Positions 54,311 to 63,957 of a stretch of DNA of 64,000 nucleotides are shown here, piece after piece. Position 1 is the first letter of the stretch. Every line of letters begins with the position of its first letter. The DNA is from Arenibacter palladensis (lineage in GTDB: Bacteria; Bacteroidota; Bacteroidia; Flavobacteriales; Flavobacteriaceae), in the NCBI RefSeq assembly GCF_900129275.1, contig NZ_FQUX01000005.1, forward strand, positions 248,001 to 312,000, in the 5' to 3' direction. The position numbers and the translations under genes were made by a program. The notes beneath the pieces are model-generated. The model saw only the letters and a list, made by a program, of their open reading frames with translations, ran no database searches and was not told the origin of the DNA.

Positions 54311-57300
54311 TTAGAATTTTAGATTTAAACCAAAAGTGTATGTGGTTAATATAGGGTAATATGCTCCACCCCCAATTATTTCTGGATCCCAACCCTTTCT
54401 ATAGGAATTAAAGGAATGCAGATTCTCTGCCCCTAAATAGAACCTTAGACTATCTACCCCAATAACATCGGTCAACGCATTTGGGAAATTATATCCCAAT
54501 TGAATATTCTTTACACGCAAATATCCTGAATCAATTACCCAGTAATCCGAGGTCTCCGTATTTGCAGATCCACTGTTGGTCAACACTTCCAGCCTAGGAT
54601 AATCGGGGTAACGTACAGGGTTGTTGGGATCGAACCTACCGTCCATTTGCCAAGTTTGAATATTCCCTAGATTAAAGAAAGCATAACCCGCATAACCTGT
54701 CAATTGGCCCTTTACCTCTGCCGTTCCCTGAAGTAAAACCGATAGGTCGAAATTCTTATAATTAAAACCAAGATTGGCGCCAAAAGTATATTTAGGGATA
54801 CGACTTCCAAGATAGGTACGGTCATATGTTGGATCTACCTTACCATCGGGCACACCATCTGGCCCGCTAATATCCTTATATCTAAAATCACCTGCCTGGG
54901 CGGTTGGATTCACCGCTGACATATCTGGCCAGCTGTCTACCTCCCCATCGTTTAAAAATACCCCATCGGCTTTATAGCCGTAGTACATTTGCATAGGATA
55001 GCCTATAAACAAGTCGGAACCATTACCTACAAAACCATTGGGCTGTTCTACATTACCAAGGCCCAAGGTGATAACCTCGTTGTTAATAATGGAAAAATTG
55101 GCATTGATCGAATATCCGAAATCCCCGGCATTCCCACGATGGCCTAGGTCAAATTCCCATCCAGTATTTTTCACCTCTCCGGTATTGGTTTCACTGATGC
55201 CTACCCCAAGTACGGAAGAAACACTTGCAGATGGTTTAAAAAGTACATCTGTGGTATTTCTGTTAAAATAGGTCAGGTTAAAGTTTAACTTACCGTCAAA
55301 AAAACCGGTTTCCAAACCTATATCCGTAGTTTCAGTGGATTCCCATTTAATATTGGCATCCTTGTAATTGGCATATGCCGCACCCGTGGCGAGTCCGCCC
55401 CCCAAGGAGTAATCCCTTCCCGAGGCCAAAACCGTTTGATAAGGGTAATTACCTATATTTTGGTTCCCCAATATACCCCAAGATGCCTTTAATTTTAAAT
55501 TGGATACCCATGATACTTCCTCCATGAAGGATTCTTGGGAAATACGCCAGCCCACCGCCGCAGAAGGGAAGAAGGCATACTTGTTATTTTCTGGAAAACG
55601 TGAGGAACCATCATAGCGCATAGTGGCCTCAAATAGATATTTTTGGTTTATGCTGTATTTTAATCGAGAAAAGAAAGACTGTAATGCCCATTCTGCATCA
55701 TAACCCCCAGACTGCTGATTTTCGGCACTACCAAGATCCATAACGGTATAATCATTACTCGCAAAATCCTGACGATATCCATTAAACAAGGAAAGCTCTT
55801 CATTTTCAAAAGAATATCCAGCCAATAAACTAAAATCGTGGGAGCCAAATTCCTTGGAATATTCCCCGGTAAATTGCATGGTCTTAAAAATGGTTTTGTC
55901 GCTTTGCTGATTAAGGTAAGACTGACCTAAAAAAACATCTTCGTTAAGTCTTTGCGACGCCAAGTAAGATCGTTGCTCGTAAAGCGTAAAATTATATCCT
56001 CCAATTGCAGAAAAAACCAGATCTTCATTAGGTTTCCAATCCAATTTCACATTAACTCCAGCCTTTGTTGTGGGATTGGTCAAATAAGACTTGGAATCTA
56101 ACCATGCCACAGGTGTTCCGCCACTTTCAGGTCCTATTCCATAATTGCCTTGGGAATCAACTCCTAAAAAAGTTGCTGGGTAGCGCACCGCATTCTGAAC
56201 AAGTTGATCTAGAAATCCACCTCCTTTATTTGCAGTGGCCTGGGGTTCTTTTCGCTCTTCCAAGGAGCCAAAAAACCTTGAGTTCAATTCAAACTTTTTC
56301 CCCAATTTATTTTGAAGGTTCATCCTAAAATTATAGCGGTTAAAACTGTTTTTAGGCACAATCCCCTGCTGGTCCAAAATACCGGCAGACACGTAGTATT
56401 TATTATTTTCATCCCCGCCATTTACGGTAAGGGTGTGGGAGGTCTGTATTCCATTTCTAGAAAAAAGATCTTCCAAAAATCTTGTATTTGGATAATTATC
56501 AAGGTCGTTTTGTGCCCTGTATTTTTCAATGTCCTCTGCACTGAAACTATTACTTCCAGACGCTATATTGTACATTTCAGCATACTCCCAAGAGTTGGCG
56601 AATTCAGGAAGCTCTGTAGCTTCATTAAAGCCTACATAACTATTATAGCTAACGGAAAACTTTTTATTACTGCCACTTTTTGTAGTTATTAATATTACCC
56701 CATTGGCAGATCTGGCGCCATAAATGGCCGCCGAGGAAGCATCTTTAAGTACGGATATGGATTCAATATCATCTGGATTTATATCATTTAAAGTACCAGC
56801 TATACCATCTATCAAAACAAGGGCATTGGGAGTGGCACCGAAGGAACCTACCCCTCTTACACTAATATCCCCTCCACTCTGACCTGGCCTACCTGTTCTT
56901 TGGATGACCGTAACTCCCGGCATTTGCCCAGTTATGGCTTGGGAAGCCTGTGTTACAGGCCTATTCTCTATATCCTTGGAAGAAACTTGCGATATGGAGC
57001 CAATTACATTGACTCTCTTTTGGACACCATAACCAACAACCACCACTTCATCCAAGCCAGCGGCACTTTCCTGTAGTGTAATGTTAAGGCTGGTTTGCCC
57101 ATCTACAGGCACTTCAATAGTGGAAAAACCAATATAGGAAACTACCAATGTGGCGTTGGCAGCTGCTACCTCAATGGAAAAATTACCATCAAAATCGGCA
57201 GTAACCCCATTAGTGGTTCCTTTTTCCACAATATTGGCCCCAGGTAGAGGTGTTCCTTCATTGTCCACAACTGTACCGGAAATAGTGGGCTGCTGCAATC

Positions 57301-57700
57301 CTATATCAGGGCCGCTACTTTGATCTACTATTTCTTTTTTGACTCCTGGTTTTAAAGCTATTTGTTTATCCAAAACCTTAAAAACAATATTGGTTCCTTG
57401 AAATATCTTCTCCAAGATCTTGGAAACAGTTTCTCTTTTTGCCTTAATTGAAACCGTCCTTTGGAGGTCCACCTCTTTGGTGTCCATAAAGAATTTGAAT
57501 TCCGTTAAAGTTTCAATTTCATTAAGTACCTCATGCACCTTAACATTATTAAGGTTCAGGTCTATTTTGGTATTTTGCGAGTAGGTACTTGCATTTACCT
57601 GAAATAGGGCAGCCAATAATAAAAGTGTAGTTAATTTCATTTTTAAATCGAATCGCCATGGGCAACCATTACGATTCCGTGGTTTGTTAAATTTTTTCAT
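54311..57700 (-). CDS. SusC/RagA TonB-dependent transporter with STN domain (sulfatase module)
   Basis: Outer-membrane TonB-dependent channel, 1129 aa. Signal region to about residue 41, STN domain about 44-115, carboxypeptidase-regulatory-like domain about 140-215 (SGTVVDNEGTPLPGANI), TonB-box-like DEVVVVGYG. The plug has NALVLIDGIAG and DIESISVLKDASSAAIYGARSANGVI, and the barrel ends in TFGLNLKF. The STN domain pairs with the FecR-type anti-sigma encoded just upstream. The 141-base gap to fecR carries the second predicted antisense RNA. The substrate is probably a sulfated glycan in view of the downstream sulfatases. Confidence 0.94.
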   Translation of the reverse strand: MKKFNKPRNRNGCPWRFDLKMKLTTLLLLAALFQVNASTYSQNTKIDLNLNNVKVHEVLNEIETLTEFKFFMDTKEVDLQRTVSIKAKRETVSKILEKIFQGTNIVFKVLDKQIALKPGVKKEIVDQSSGPDIGLQQPTISGTVVDNEGTPLPGANIVEKGTTNGVTADFDGNFSIEVAAANATLVVSYIGFSTIEVPVDGQTSLNITLQESAAGLDEVVVVGYGVQKRVNVIGSISQVSSKDIENRPVTQASQAITGQMPGVTVIQRTGRPGQSGGDISVRGVGSFGATPNALVLIDGIAGTLNDINPDDIESISVLKDASSAAIYGARSANGVILITTKSGSNKKFSVSYNSYVGFNEATELPEFANSWEYAEMYNIASGSNSFSAEDIEKYRAQNDLDNYPNTRFLEDLFSRNGIQTSHTLTVNGGDENNKYYVSAGILDQQGIVPKNSFNRYNFRMNLQNKLGKKFELNSRFFGSLEERKEPQATANKGGGFLDQLVQNAVRYPATFLGVDSQGNYGIGPESGGTPVAWLDSKSYLTNPTTKAGVNVKLDWKPNEDLVFSAIGGYNFTLYEQRSYLASQRLNEDVFLGQSYLNQQSDKTIFKTMQFTGEYSKEFGSHDFSLLAGYSFENEELSLFNGYRQDFASNDYTVMDLGSAENQQSGGYDAEWALQSFFSRLKYSINQKYLFEATMRYDGSSRFPENNKYAFFPSAAVGWRISQESFMEEVSWVSNLKLKASWGILGNQNIGNYPYQTVLASGRDYSLGGGLATGAAYANYKDANIKWESTETTDIGLETGFFDGKLNFNLTYFNRNTTDVLFKPSASVSSVLGVGISETNTGEVKNTGWEFDLGHRGNAGDFGYSINANFSIINNEVITLGLGNVEQPNGFVGNGSDLFIGYPMQMYYGYKADGVFLNDGEVDSWPDMSAVNPTAQAGDFRYKDISGPDGVPDGKVDPTYDRTYLGSRIPKYTFGANLGFNYKNFDLSVLLQGTAEVKGQLTGYAGYAFFNLGNIQTWQMDGRFDPNNPVRYPDYPRLEVLTNSGSANTETSDYWVIDSGYLRVKNIQLGYNFPNALTDVIGVDSLRFYLGAENLHSFNSYRKGWDPEIIGGGAYYPILTTYTFGLNLKF

Positions 57701-57723
57701 AATTTAGTAATACGTTTGGTGGT

Positions 57724-57786
57724 TAATAAAAATTCTTAATCACTTTAATCCGCCAGAAAATGTCGCAAGCATTTTCTGGTTTTTTT
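57724..57786 (+). ncRNA. Predicted antisense small RNA opposite the susC leader (sulfatase module)
   Basis: On the plus strand, opposite the genes, CCAGAAAATG pairs with CATTTTCTGG (57753-57762, 57770-57779; loop TCGCAAG) and runs into seven T (57780-57786): a clean intrinsic terminator. An exact -7 box, TACGTTTG, lies at 57711-57718, with a TTTG 24 bases before it, longer than the usual 19-20. GTGGTTAA...TTAATCAC (57719-57726, 57736-57743) repeats the element seen at 9426-9446, although here it would be only partly transcribed. The alternative is a conserved hairpin acting in the susC mRNA leader. The 5' end is approximate. Confidence 0.5.
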
Positions 57787-57841
57787 GTAAAGTAAATGCT
57801 ACCTAGTCTTTAAAAATCAGTTCATATTGGTTTAGTTTGAG

Positions 57842-58972
57842 TTAGTTAATTATTATTTCATTTTTGTCTATAGTATATTCAATTGAATATATTTCATTTA
57901 AGGTCCGCAATACCTGTTCAATACTTTCTATATCGAAAACTGCATTGTAGGTCCTCTCTTCCAGTATTTTATTATTGTTTTTAATTGAGACGTTATATTT
58001 TCTTTCCAGTTTTTTTCTAATGATTTTAAAGGGGGCATTTCTAAAGATCATCCTTCCTTCTATCCAGCTGGTATATTCATTTGTATCTACTTTAGACATG
58101 GTCGTTTCTTTGGAATCAGGGTTCCACTCCCCTTTATAACCCGGTTCCAATAGAAATGCCGTTGAAGCATTGTATGTGTCATCCTTATCGTGCAGTGCAA
58201 CAGATCCTTCTACAAGAACAGTATTGATGTTCCTGTCTTCAGGATAGGAGGATACATTGAATTTTGTTCCCAAAACCCTGACATTTAAATCATTTACATT
58301 TACTACAAAAGGATGGTTTGCATTTTTGATAACATCAAAAAAGGCTTCCCCTTTTAGGAATACCTCTCTTTGGGTACCTTCAATAAATTTTACCGGATAT
58401 TTAATGGAGCTCCCTGCGTTTAGATGAATGGTTGTGCCATCGGACAGAACCAACTTAAAGGTTTTTCCATAAGGAATGGTCAATTCGTTATATATAGGTT
58501 TTGAAGAATCAAGGTCACTTGTAACACTGTTATAATTCAGAACATTTCCTTTCTGTATTCCAACAAGCTTTCCTTTTTTGTCAACAATGGTACTTTCTCC
58601 ATCTTCGGTTATAATCTGGATATTTCCATTGCCCAATTCCAATGTAATGGCATTTTTATCAATGGACGGCAGATTGGAATTTGATTTTTGTTGTGTAAAA
58701 AAATACCCTATGCCTATAAGAAATACTAGAATTGCGGCATACATCATGAATCCTGAAAACCCAGGCTTCGGCTTGTTGTCTAGTTTAGACTCCAATTCCC
58801 GCCATGCCAACTGGTTATCTTCATCGCTTTTGGCGCCCATGGCCCAAGCCTTTTTAAATTGAATAAAGACTCTTTTATTCTCTGGGGAAGCATCTATCCA
58901 TTGAAAGATTCGTTCAACCTCCTCTTCCGTGGCTTTTCCCAAAAGATACTTTGAAATTAAATGGTGATCCAT
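57842..58972 (-). CDS. FecR-family anti-sigma factor (sulfatase module)
   Basis: Inner-membrane anti-sigma regulator, 376 aa, a paralogue of the protein at 9583-10725. A cytoplasmic N-terminal part has RIFQWIDASPENKRVFIQFKK. One transmembrane helix is near residues 75-92 (FMMYAAILVFLIGIGYFF). The periplasmic FecR domain includes IPYGKTFKLVLSDGTTIHLNAG and VRVLGTKFNVSSYPEDRN. The C-terminal DUF4974-type domain has WIEGRMIFRNAPFKIIRKKLERKYNV. It should bind the sigma factor encoded 74 bases upstream and receive the STN signal of the downstream SusC. Confidence 0.93.
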   Translation of the reverse strand: MDHHLISKYLLGKATEEEVERIFQWIDASPENKRVFIQFKKAWAMGAKSDEDNQLAWRELESKLDNKPKPGFSGFMMYAAILVFLIGIGYFFTQQKSNSNLPSIDKNAITLELGNGNIQIITEDGESTIVDKKGKLVGIQKGNVLNYNSVTSDLDSSKPIYNELTIPYGKTFKLVLSDGTTIHLNAGSSIKYPVKFIEGTQREVFLKGEAFFDVIKNANHPFVVNVNDLNVRVLGTKFNVSSYPEDRNINTVLVEGSVALHDKDDTYNASTAFLLEPGYKGEWNPDSKETTMSKVDTNEYTSWIEGRMIFRNAPFKIIRKKLERKYNVSIKNNNKILEERTYNAVFDIESIEQVLRTLNEIYSIEYTIDKNEIIIN

Positions 58973-59046
58973 TAACTGGAATTTATCGTTCCAACTTAGT
59001 ACACCTTAGAAGTCCTTTACCCTACATTGATTTATGATTTTTTCTG

Positions 59047-59652
59047 CTAAAACTGCAAAAAACAATAAATAAATATATTTAATATGTAATGGGAGAGTCT
59101 TAATTTAAGGAATTTGGTTGCTCGCGTAATATTAGCCTCTACAGCCTTGAGGGTAATACCTAGCTCATCCGCAATCTCTTTGTTCTTTTTATTTTCAAAC
59201 CGCTTTTTTACAAATACCAACTTACATTTGTCCGGTAATTCCTCTATAGACTTTTCAATAAGACTTTGTAATTCCGAAAAGGTAACGGAATCAAAATTTA
59301 AGGAGTTCAATATTTCCGTATTCAGGCTTATCTCCCTTTCGTGCAATTTTTTGGATTCATATTTCCGAACAACCTTGTTATGCCTTATTAAGTTTAGGCA
59401 ATCGGTTTTTACCGAGGTATAAAGAAAGGATGGGATTCCATTTATCTTTTGGACCTTTTCCCTATTCTCCCATAGTTTTATGAAAGCGTCCTGGGCAATA
59501 CTCCTTGCTTTGTCCTGATCTCCTATAAATTGAATACCAAACCCAACAATACTGTCGTAATATTTTTTAAAATAGTACTCGAAAGCGCGCCGATCTCCCT
59601 CCTTAAATCGAAGGAAGCGAAAATCTGCCAAACTTAACTGAGCCTGCTCCAT
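59047..59652 (-). CDS. ECF-type RNA polymerase sigma factor (sulfatase module)
   Basis: ECF sigma factor, 201 aa. Region 2 includes AFEYYFKKYYDSIVGFGIQF and AQDAFIKLWENREKV. Region 4 has LPDKCKLVFVKKRFENKKNKEIADELGITLKAVEANITRATKFL. The C-terminal hydrophobic tail (YILNIFIYCFLQF) is a slight oddity compared with the sigma factor at 10789. It leads the fecR-susC-susD-phosphatase-sulfatase operon and should activate it when released. The 24-base palindrome in front of the other sigma gene is not found here. Confidence 0.93.
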   Translation of the reverse strand: MEQAQLSLADFRFLRFKEGDRRAFEYYFKKYYDSIVGFGIQFIGDQDKARSIAQDAFIKLWENREKVQKINGIPSFLYTSVKTDCLNLIRHNKVVRKYESKKLHEREISLNTEILNSLNFDSVTFSELQSLIEKSIEELPDKCKLVFVKKRFENKKNKEIADELGITLKAVEANITRATKFLKLRLSHYILNIFIYCFLQF

Positions 59653-59843
59653 CTTAAATTAATAATTACACAAAATTAAACGTGTGAATCTGTCAATATA
59701 GCAGCTAAATATACAAATTTTTGTTAAATGTAAAATATACGTATAAAATATTTTTATTTAACAATTGAATATCAAGTGATGCCGACAGATCCTATTGCCA
59801 ATTTTAAAATGGAATCCTCATCTTTAATTGGAAGGAGTTCTAT

Positions 59844-61034
59844 CTAGAATTTTAAACAAACTGGTTGCGAAATGCTTACCTGATTTCCGGTATATTTAAG
59901 AAGTCCGGTCTGCCTATCTACCTTAAAAACAGTAATGTTATCCGATTTCTGGTTGGCTACCAAAAGAAAATTGCCATCTGGCGATAAGGCAAAATTACGT
60001 GGCCAATCCCCTTGCACAGGTTCTATGGTGAGAAGTTTTAGATCTCCGCTTTCGGATACCGAATAAACAGCTATACTATTGTGCCCCCTGTTGGAAGCAT
60101 ATAGGAATTTGCCATCCTTGCTAATATGAATATCGGCACAGGCATTTGGTTCTTGATAATCATCTGGCAGGGTACTCTTTTTATCGATTTTAGTAAATAC
60201 GCCGTTCTCTTCATCCACAGTGGCCGACACAACGGTACTGGACAGTTCATTTATAATAAATACCTTATTTTCAGTAGGATGAAATACGAGGTGTCTTGGC
60301 CCGTCCCCGGGATCCAGCTGTAAAGCCACTTGCGCTTTCCCCAATTTATTCTCCGAATTTATTGGATAGGTCAAAATCTGGTCAATACCCAAATCTACGG
60401 CATATAAGAATTTTCCGTTTTGGGAAAATTGTACACAGTGTGCGTGGGCCGAATTTTGGTTAGGATGCGGACCGCTTCCGGTATGTTGTATCCCTTGGGG
60501 GTCATCTATCATACCCCCATTTTCATCCAAGGGATATAGAACAATACTTCCGGAACTATAATTAGCGGCCGCAAGAAGATGCTCCTCTGGACTTACCCCA
60601 ACATAGCAGGCTCCATCCCCCATACTGGAAAGGTTGGACACTTTGTCCAGGGCAGTTTTATCTTTGTTCCATTGAAATGCCGATACACTCCCCGGTTTGG
60701 TGCCATTGGAAGAATAGACCCTATTCCCATCTTTTGAAAGATAAAGATAACCTGGCTTGTTCTCTATAGCCACACGGTGGCTATTGGACAGTTCCCCAGT
60801 TTCAGGGTTAAAATGGACTTGATAAATTCCTTGATCATCCCCTTCGGCAAAAGTACCTACCAAAAGCTCTACTACTTTTTCATTATTCGTCTGCCGATTT
60901 TCAGATAAAACTTCAGAAGAGGAATTCTTTTTTACTTCAGTTTTGCAGCCTACCAAAATTGACATTGCCAACAGAAGCACTGTATATTCAAAATTCATTT
61001 TAAATTGGAATCTTCCCATAACAATTTTTTTCAT
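59844..61034 (-). CDS. Exported lactonase, 6-phosphogluconolactonase-like beta-propeller
   Basis: Seven-bladed propeller lactonase of the YbhE/Pgl type, 396 aa. The lipoprotein signal ends in AMSILVGC; the inner ATG (MNFEYTVLLLAMS) is an alternative start. Family marks are VGTFAEGDDQGIYQVHFNPETGEL, GDGACYVGVSPEEHLLAAANYSSGS, SGPHPNQNSAHAHCVQFSQNGKFLYAVDLG, DPGDGPRHLVFHP and GDWPRNFALSPDGNFLLVANQ. Export makes a phosphorylated substrate unlikely, and an aldonolactone such as galactonolactone would fit the ketodeoxygalactonate enzymes encoded nearby. It is divergent from the T9SS protein gene. The substrate is inference. Confidence 0.86.
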   Translation of the reverse strand: MKKIVMGRFQFKMNFEYTVLLLAMSILVGCKTEVKKNSSSEVLSENRQTNNEKVVELLVGTFAEGDDQGIYQVHFNPETGELSNSHRVAIENKPGYLYLSKDGNRVYSSNGTKPGSVSAFQWNKDKTALDKVSNLSSMGDGACYVGVSPEEHLLAAANYSSGSIVLYPLDENGGMIDDPQGIQHTGSGPHPNQNSAHAHCVQFSQNGKFLYAVDLGIDQILTYPINSENKLGKAQVALQLDPGDGPRHLVFHPTENKVFIINELSSTVVSATVDEENGVFTKIDKKSTLPDDYQEPNACADIHISKDGKFLYASNRGHNSIAVYSVSESGDLKLLTIEPVQGDWPRNFALSPDGNFLLVANQKSDNITVFKVDRQTGLLKYTGNQVSISQPVCLKF

Positions 61035-61185
61035 TTTATTGAATTTTAAATATAGTAATACCTACCTATCTAAAAAAGAGTTGGTCCTTTTTATTTCATA
61101 AAGTGGCATTTCGCAAACAAAAGCCCCAATAGTTCCTTAAAAAACAGGCTAATTGTAGTATCTTGTATAACCTGAACGATGCGGA

Positions 61186-62307
61186 ATGAGAAAAAAGTTG
61201 CTTTATATAACCATAGCCCTTTGGGGTCTGTTCTCCTATGCGCAACTTGAATGCCCTGAAATGGTAAGTCCGGAAAACGGTGCCACCAATATTCCGGCTG
61301 CAACCCGTATTTCATGGACGGAAACTGCATTGGCCTCAGGCTACCTTTTAACTTTGGGTACTTCCCCCACCTCAGACGACATCCTTAGCAAAACGATCTA
61401 TATGGTAAATTACAGTGAGGAAATTTCTTTCCCAATCAATTCTACCATCTATGTAACCATTATCCCATTCAACGATAAGGAAATAGCCAGCGGTTGCCCA
61501 AAATGGTCCTTTAGCACCATACAGGAATGTGGACACTATATCAATTCCATACCGGATATTACCGTTTGCTACAGTGAAAATGGTGAAACTGGGGGCATTG
61601 GTACAGATTTTACTAATATAGAGCAGGAACTTATAGGAGGGCAACAAGACCTATTGGTCAGCTATTATGATGAGGATGGCAATGAATTGGACCTATACCA
61701 ATTAAACCCCAGTCCAAATTCCAATCAGTTTTACATCCGGGCTAGGGCAACGGATGAATTAGGTTGTTTTAAGGAGACCTCATTTAATCTTCTATTGGCA
61801 AACCCTCCAGAGGTAGATTTCTTGGAAGACGTGCTAGTCTGTAATGCCTATACACTACCCCAACTTAGTGCCAATAATGATTATTATACGGGTACCAACG
61901 GTACTGGCAACAAACTCCAAGCTGGTGATATAATTACCAAGAACCAACTCCTTTATATCCTGGGTGGTAGCAGCCTGTGCCAAGAAGAAAGTAGTTTCAG
62001 GATTACCTTAGATCCCAACATATGTAAAAACCAAGAAAATATCGGATTGTATCCTAAGTTCTTTACTCCTAACGGGGATGGCATAAATGATTTTTGGCAG
62101 TTGGATAGGGTTAAGCTTCCCGTAAACCCAAAATCACAGGTACGCATCTTTAACCGATATGGAAAATTAGTGCACCAACTGACATTGGAAAGTCCAGGCT
62201 GGGACGGGAACTATGCCGGTTCACCACTACCGGCTTCGGATTACTGGTTTGTGGTACAATTGGAGAATAATACCAATTTAAGCGGACACTTTACTTTGAA
62301 GAGGTAA
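61186..62307 (+). CDS. Secreted protein with type IX secretion type-B sorting domain
   Basis: 373 aa. The signal peptide runs to about residue 20 (LLYITIALWGLFSYAQ). Residues 22-105 form a fibronectin-III/Ig-like beta domain (MVSPENGATNIPAATRISW). A cysteine-containing adhesin-like region follows. The C-terminal 85 residues are the gliding-motility/T9SS type B domain: KFFTPNGDGINDFWQLD, RIFNRYGKLVHQL and GWDGNYAGSPLPASDYWFVVQL. It is therefore exported by the type IX system and anchored or released at the surface. It is a lone plus-strand gene between two minus-strand catabolic genes; its role there is unclear. Confidence 0.9.
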   Translation: MRKKLLYITIALWGLFSYAQLECPEMVSPENGATNIPAATRISWTETALASGYLLTLGTSPTSDDILSKTIYMVNYSEEISFPINSTIYVTIIPFNDKEIASGCPKWSFSTIQECGHYINSIPDITVCYSENGETGGIGTDFTNIEQELIGGQQDLLVSYYDEDGNELDLYQLNPSPNSNQFYIRARATDELGCFKETSFNLLLANPPEVDFLEDVLVCNAYTLPQLSANNDYYTGTNGTGNKLQAGDIITKNQLLYILGGSSLCQEESSFRITLDPNICKNQENIGLYPKFFTPNGDGINDFWQLDRVKLPVNPKSQVRIFNRYGKLVHQLTLESPGWDGNYAGSPLPASDYWFVVQLENNTNLSGHFTLKR

Positions 62308-62369
62308 ACAGCCTAATCTTTATTGGTAGATGGACCAACCTTGACTCCCTTTGAATCCAATCTAGCCGT

Positions 62370-63005
62370 CTATAACAATGCTGCTTTAATTTTTGTAAAA
62401 TGCTTTGCAAGCCCTTCAAAATCACCTTCTTGAATCAGCTTTTTATTAAATAGCGAGCTGCCCATTCCAACGCCCACAGCACCCGCCTCAAAAAAAGATT
62501 TGATATTTTCCAAAGAAACTCCGCCAGTGGGCAAAAGCTTTATGTTGTTAAGCGGAGCCGCAATGTCCTTAATAAATTGAACCCCCAGCTGGGTGGCCGG
62601 GAATATTTTTACGGCTGATGCCCCTAAACTCCATGCCTTATATATTTCCGTTGGGGAGTATGCTCCCGGAAAAATAGGTATCCCTTGTGCTACTGCCGTT
62701 TTAATAACGACCTCATCAATGATGGGGGTAACTATAAACTGGGCTCCCGCAGCAACGGCCTTTTCATAATCTTCCATATTGCAGACCGTACCGGCACCCA
62801 CATTAAGTTCTTGAAATTCGCTCCGCAGCATGGTTATCATTTGGCCAGCTCCCGGAGTGTTCATGGTTATCTCTATGGTATGAAAGCCCGCCCCCAAATA
62901 CGCCTTGGCAATATCCAGCATTACGTCCATGGACACCCCCCTTACTATACCCACAATAGGTGCCTTATTATAGAGCTCCCAAGAAAATGCTTCTTTATTT
63001 GACAT
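62370..63005 (-). CDS. 2-dehydro-3-deoxy-phosphogluconate/phosphogalactonate aldolase
   Basis: Class I aldolase giving pyruvate and glyceraldehyde 3-phosphate, 211 aa, the usual length. The catalytic Glu45 lies in FHTIEITMNTP and the Schiff-base Lys133 in GASAVKIFPA, both at the positions known from E. coli Eda. GAGTV and TPIIDE complete the phosphate and substrate sites. Its ATG overlaps the end of the kinase gene by 11 bases, so the two are translated together. That makes the substrate 2-keto-3-deoxy-6-phospho-galactonate more likely than the gluconate isomer. Eda-type and DgoA-type enzymes cannot be told apart by eye, so no symbol is given. Confidence 0.9.
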   Translation of the reverse strand: MSNKEAFSWELYNKAPIVGIVRGVSMDVMLDIAKAYLGAGFHTIEITMNTPGAGQMITMLRSEFQELNVGAGTVCNMEDYEKAVAAGAQFIVTPIIDEVVIKTAVAQGIPIFPGAYSPTEIYKAWSLGASAVKIFPATQLGVQFIKDIAAPLNNIKLLPTGGVSLENIKSFFEAGAVGVGMGSSLFNKKLIQEGDFEGLAKHFTKIKAALL

Positions 63006-63957
63006 GTGTTTCCAAAATTTTACGCTGCCCTACCAGTAGGGCCGTTTCTATAATTTGTGGCTCAAAACAAACGATTCTAGTCTCGTCCAGAAACGATTTC
63101 AAAGCCAATTGGTACAATTCGTTTTGTATTCCCGTTACCGCAAGGTACACCGTTTCACTTCTACCTTTCAAATGGGACAACTCCGCGCCTATCAACATCC
63201 CGGAAAGGAAATAATAGTTTTCGACGTTGGAGGATTTATGTATCAAACTATTGGCTCTAATGGAAAAAAGAGATGCCATCTGTTGGTTGTCAACTCCTTT
63301 TTGTACCCCTTTCAAAAAGACATCCTTATATAAAGGGCTCCATGGCGATTCCTCCACGGAAGCCGACAAAATACTGTGCTTGCCTATAACCTCAAATAAT
63401 TCCCCGGTCATATAGGTGGTAAAATCCATAAACCGCCCATCATTGAATTGGATGTGTTTGCTGTGTGTTCCGGGCAACAAAAGAATTCCCTTTCCACTCT
63501 TTGGCAGATAATCCGAAAGCCCAATAGCCTGGATTTCTTCCCCCCGCATTACATCATTATTGGTCCTTGCCCCAGAAACTAAAAGAAGGTTCAAATCATG
63601 GCCCATAGCTATCAAATTGCTTATTAGACCTTCTCCTGTAAAGGAAATAGGGAATTTACAATAATCCAATTCCCGCATGCCAATGGAAGAAGACAACATG
63701 CCCGAAGCCACCAGAAAATCCTTTCCAGCTTCCTGTACACCCAACTTTTCCAATTGGGCCAACAAATAATCGGCAAAAAAGGCCTGCTGGGATAGTTTCT
63801 TTTGCTGTTTGTATGAATGATAACTTTTTTTAATCCCCATATCGGTCCTAACTTCCGATAAGATCTTCAAGGAATGCGTTTCCACCAAACGGAGCCTAAA
63901 ATTGGACGTGCCCCAATCACAACTAATAAATTTTTCGGGTAGCCCCATATTTATCAT
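62995..63957 (-). CDS. dgoK: 2-dehydro-3-deoxygalactonokinase
   Basis: Phosphorylates 2-keto-3-deoxy-galactonate with ATP for the aldolase encoded next. 320 aa from the ATG at 63957; a TTG at 63960 precedes it directly, and a third candidate ATG is at 63948. The N-terminal ISCDWGTSNFRLRLVE is the phosphate-1 loop of the family. GILLLPGTHSKHIQF carries the substrate/catalytic stretch, and MTGELFEVIGKHSIL and FLSGMLIGAEL follow. The stop overlaps the aldolase start by 11 bases. This gene pair occurs in galactonate breakdown and, in marine flavobacteria, as the last steps of 3,6-anhydro-D-galactose use. Confidence 0.9.
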   Translation of the reverse strand: MINMGLPEKFISCDWGTSNFRLRLVETHSLKILSEVRTDMGIKKSYHSYKQQKKLSQQAFFADYLLAQLEKLGVQEAGKDFLVASGMLSSSIGMRELDYCKFPISFTGEGLISNLIAMGHDLNLLLVSGARTNNDVMRGEEIQAIGLSDYLPKSGKGILLLPGTHSKHIQFNDGRFMDFTTYMTGELFEVIGKHSILSASVEESPWSPLYKDVFLKGVQKGVDNQQMASLFSIRANSLIHKSSNVENYYFLSGMLIGAELSHLKGRSETVYLAVTGIQNELYQLALKSFLDETRIVCFEPQIIETALLVGQRKILETHVK

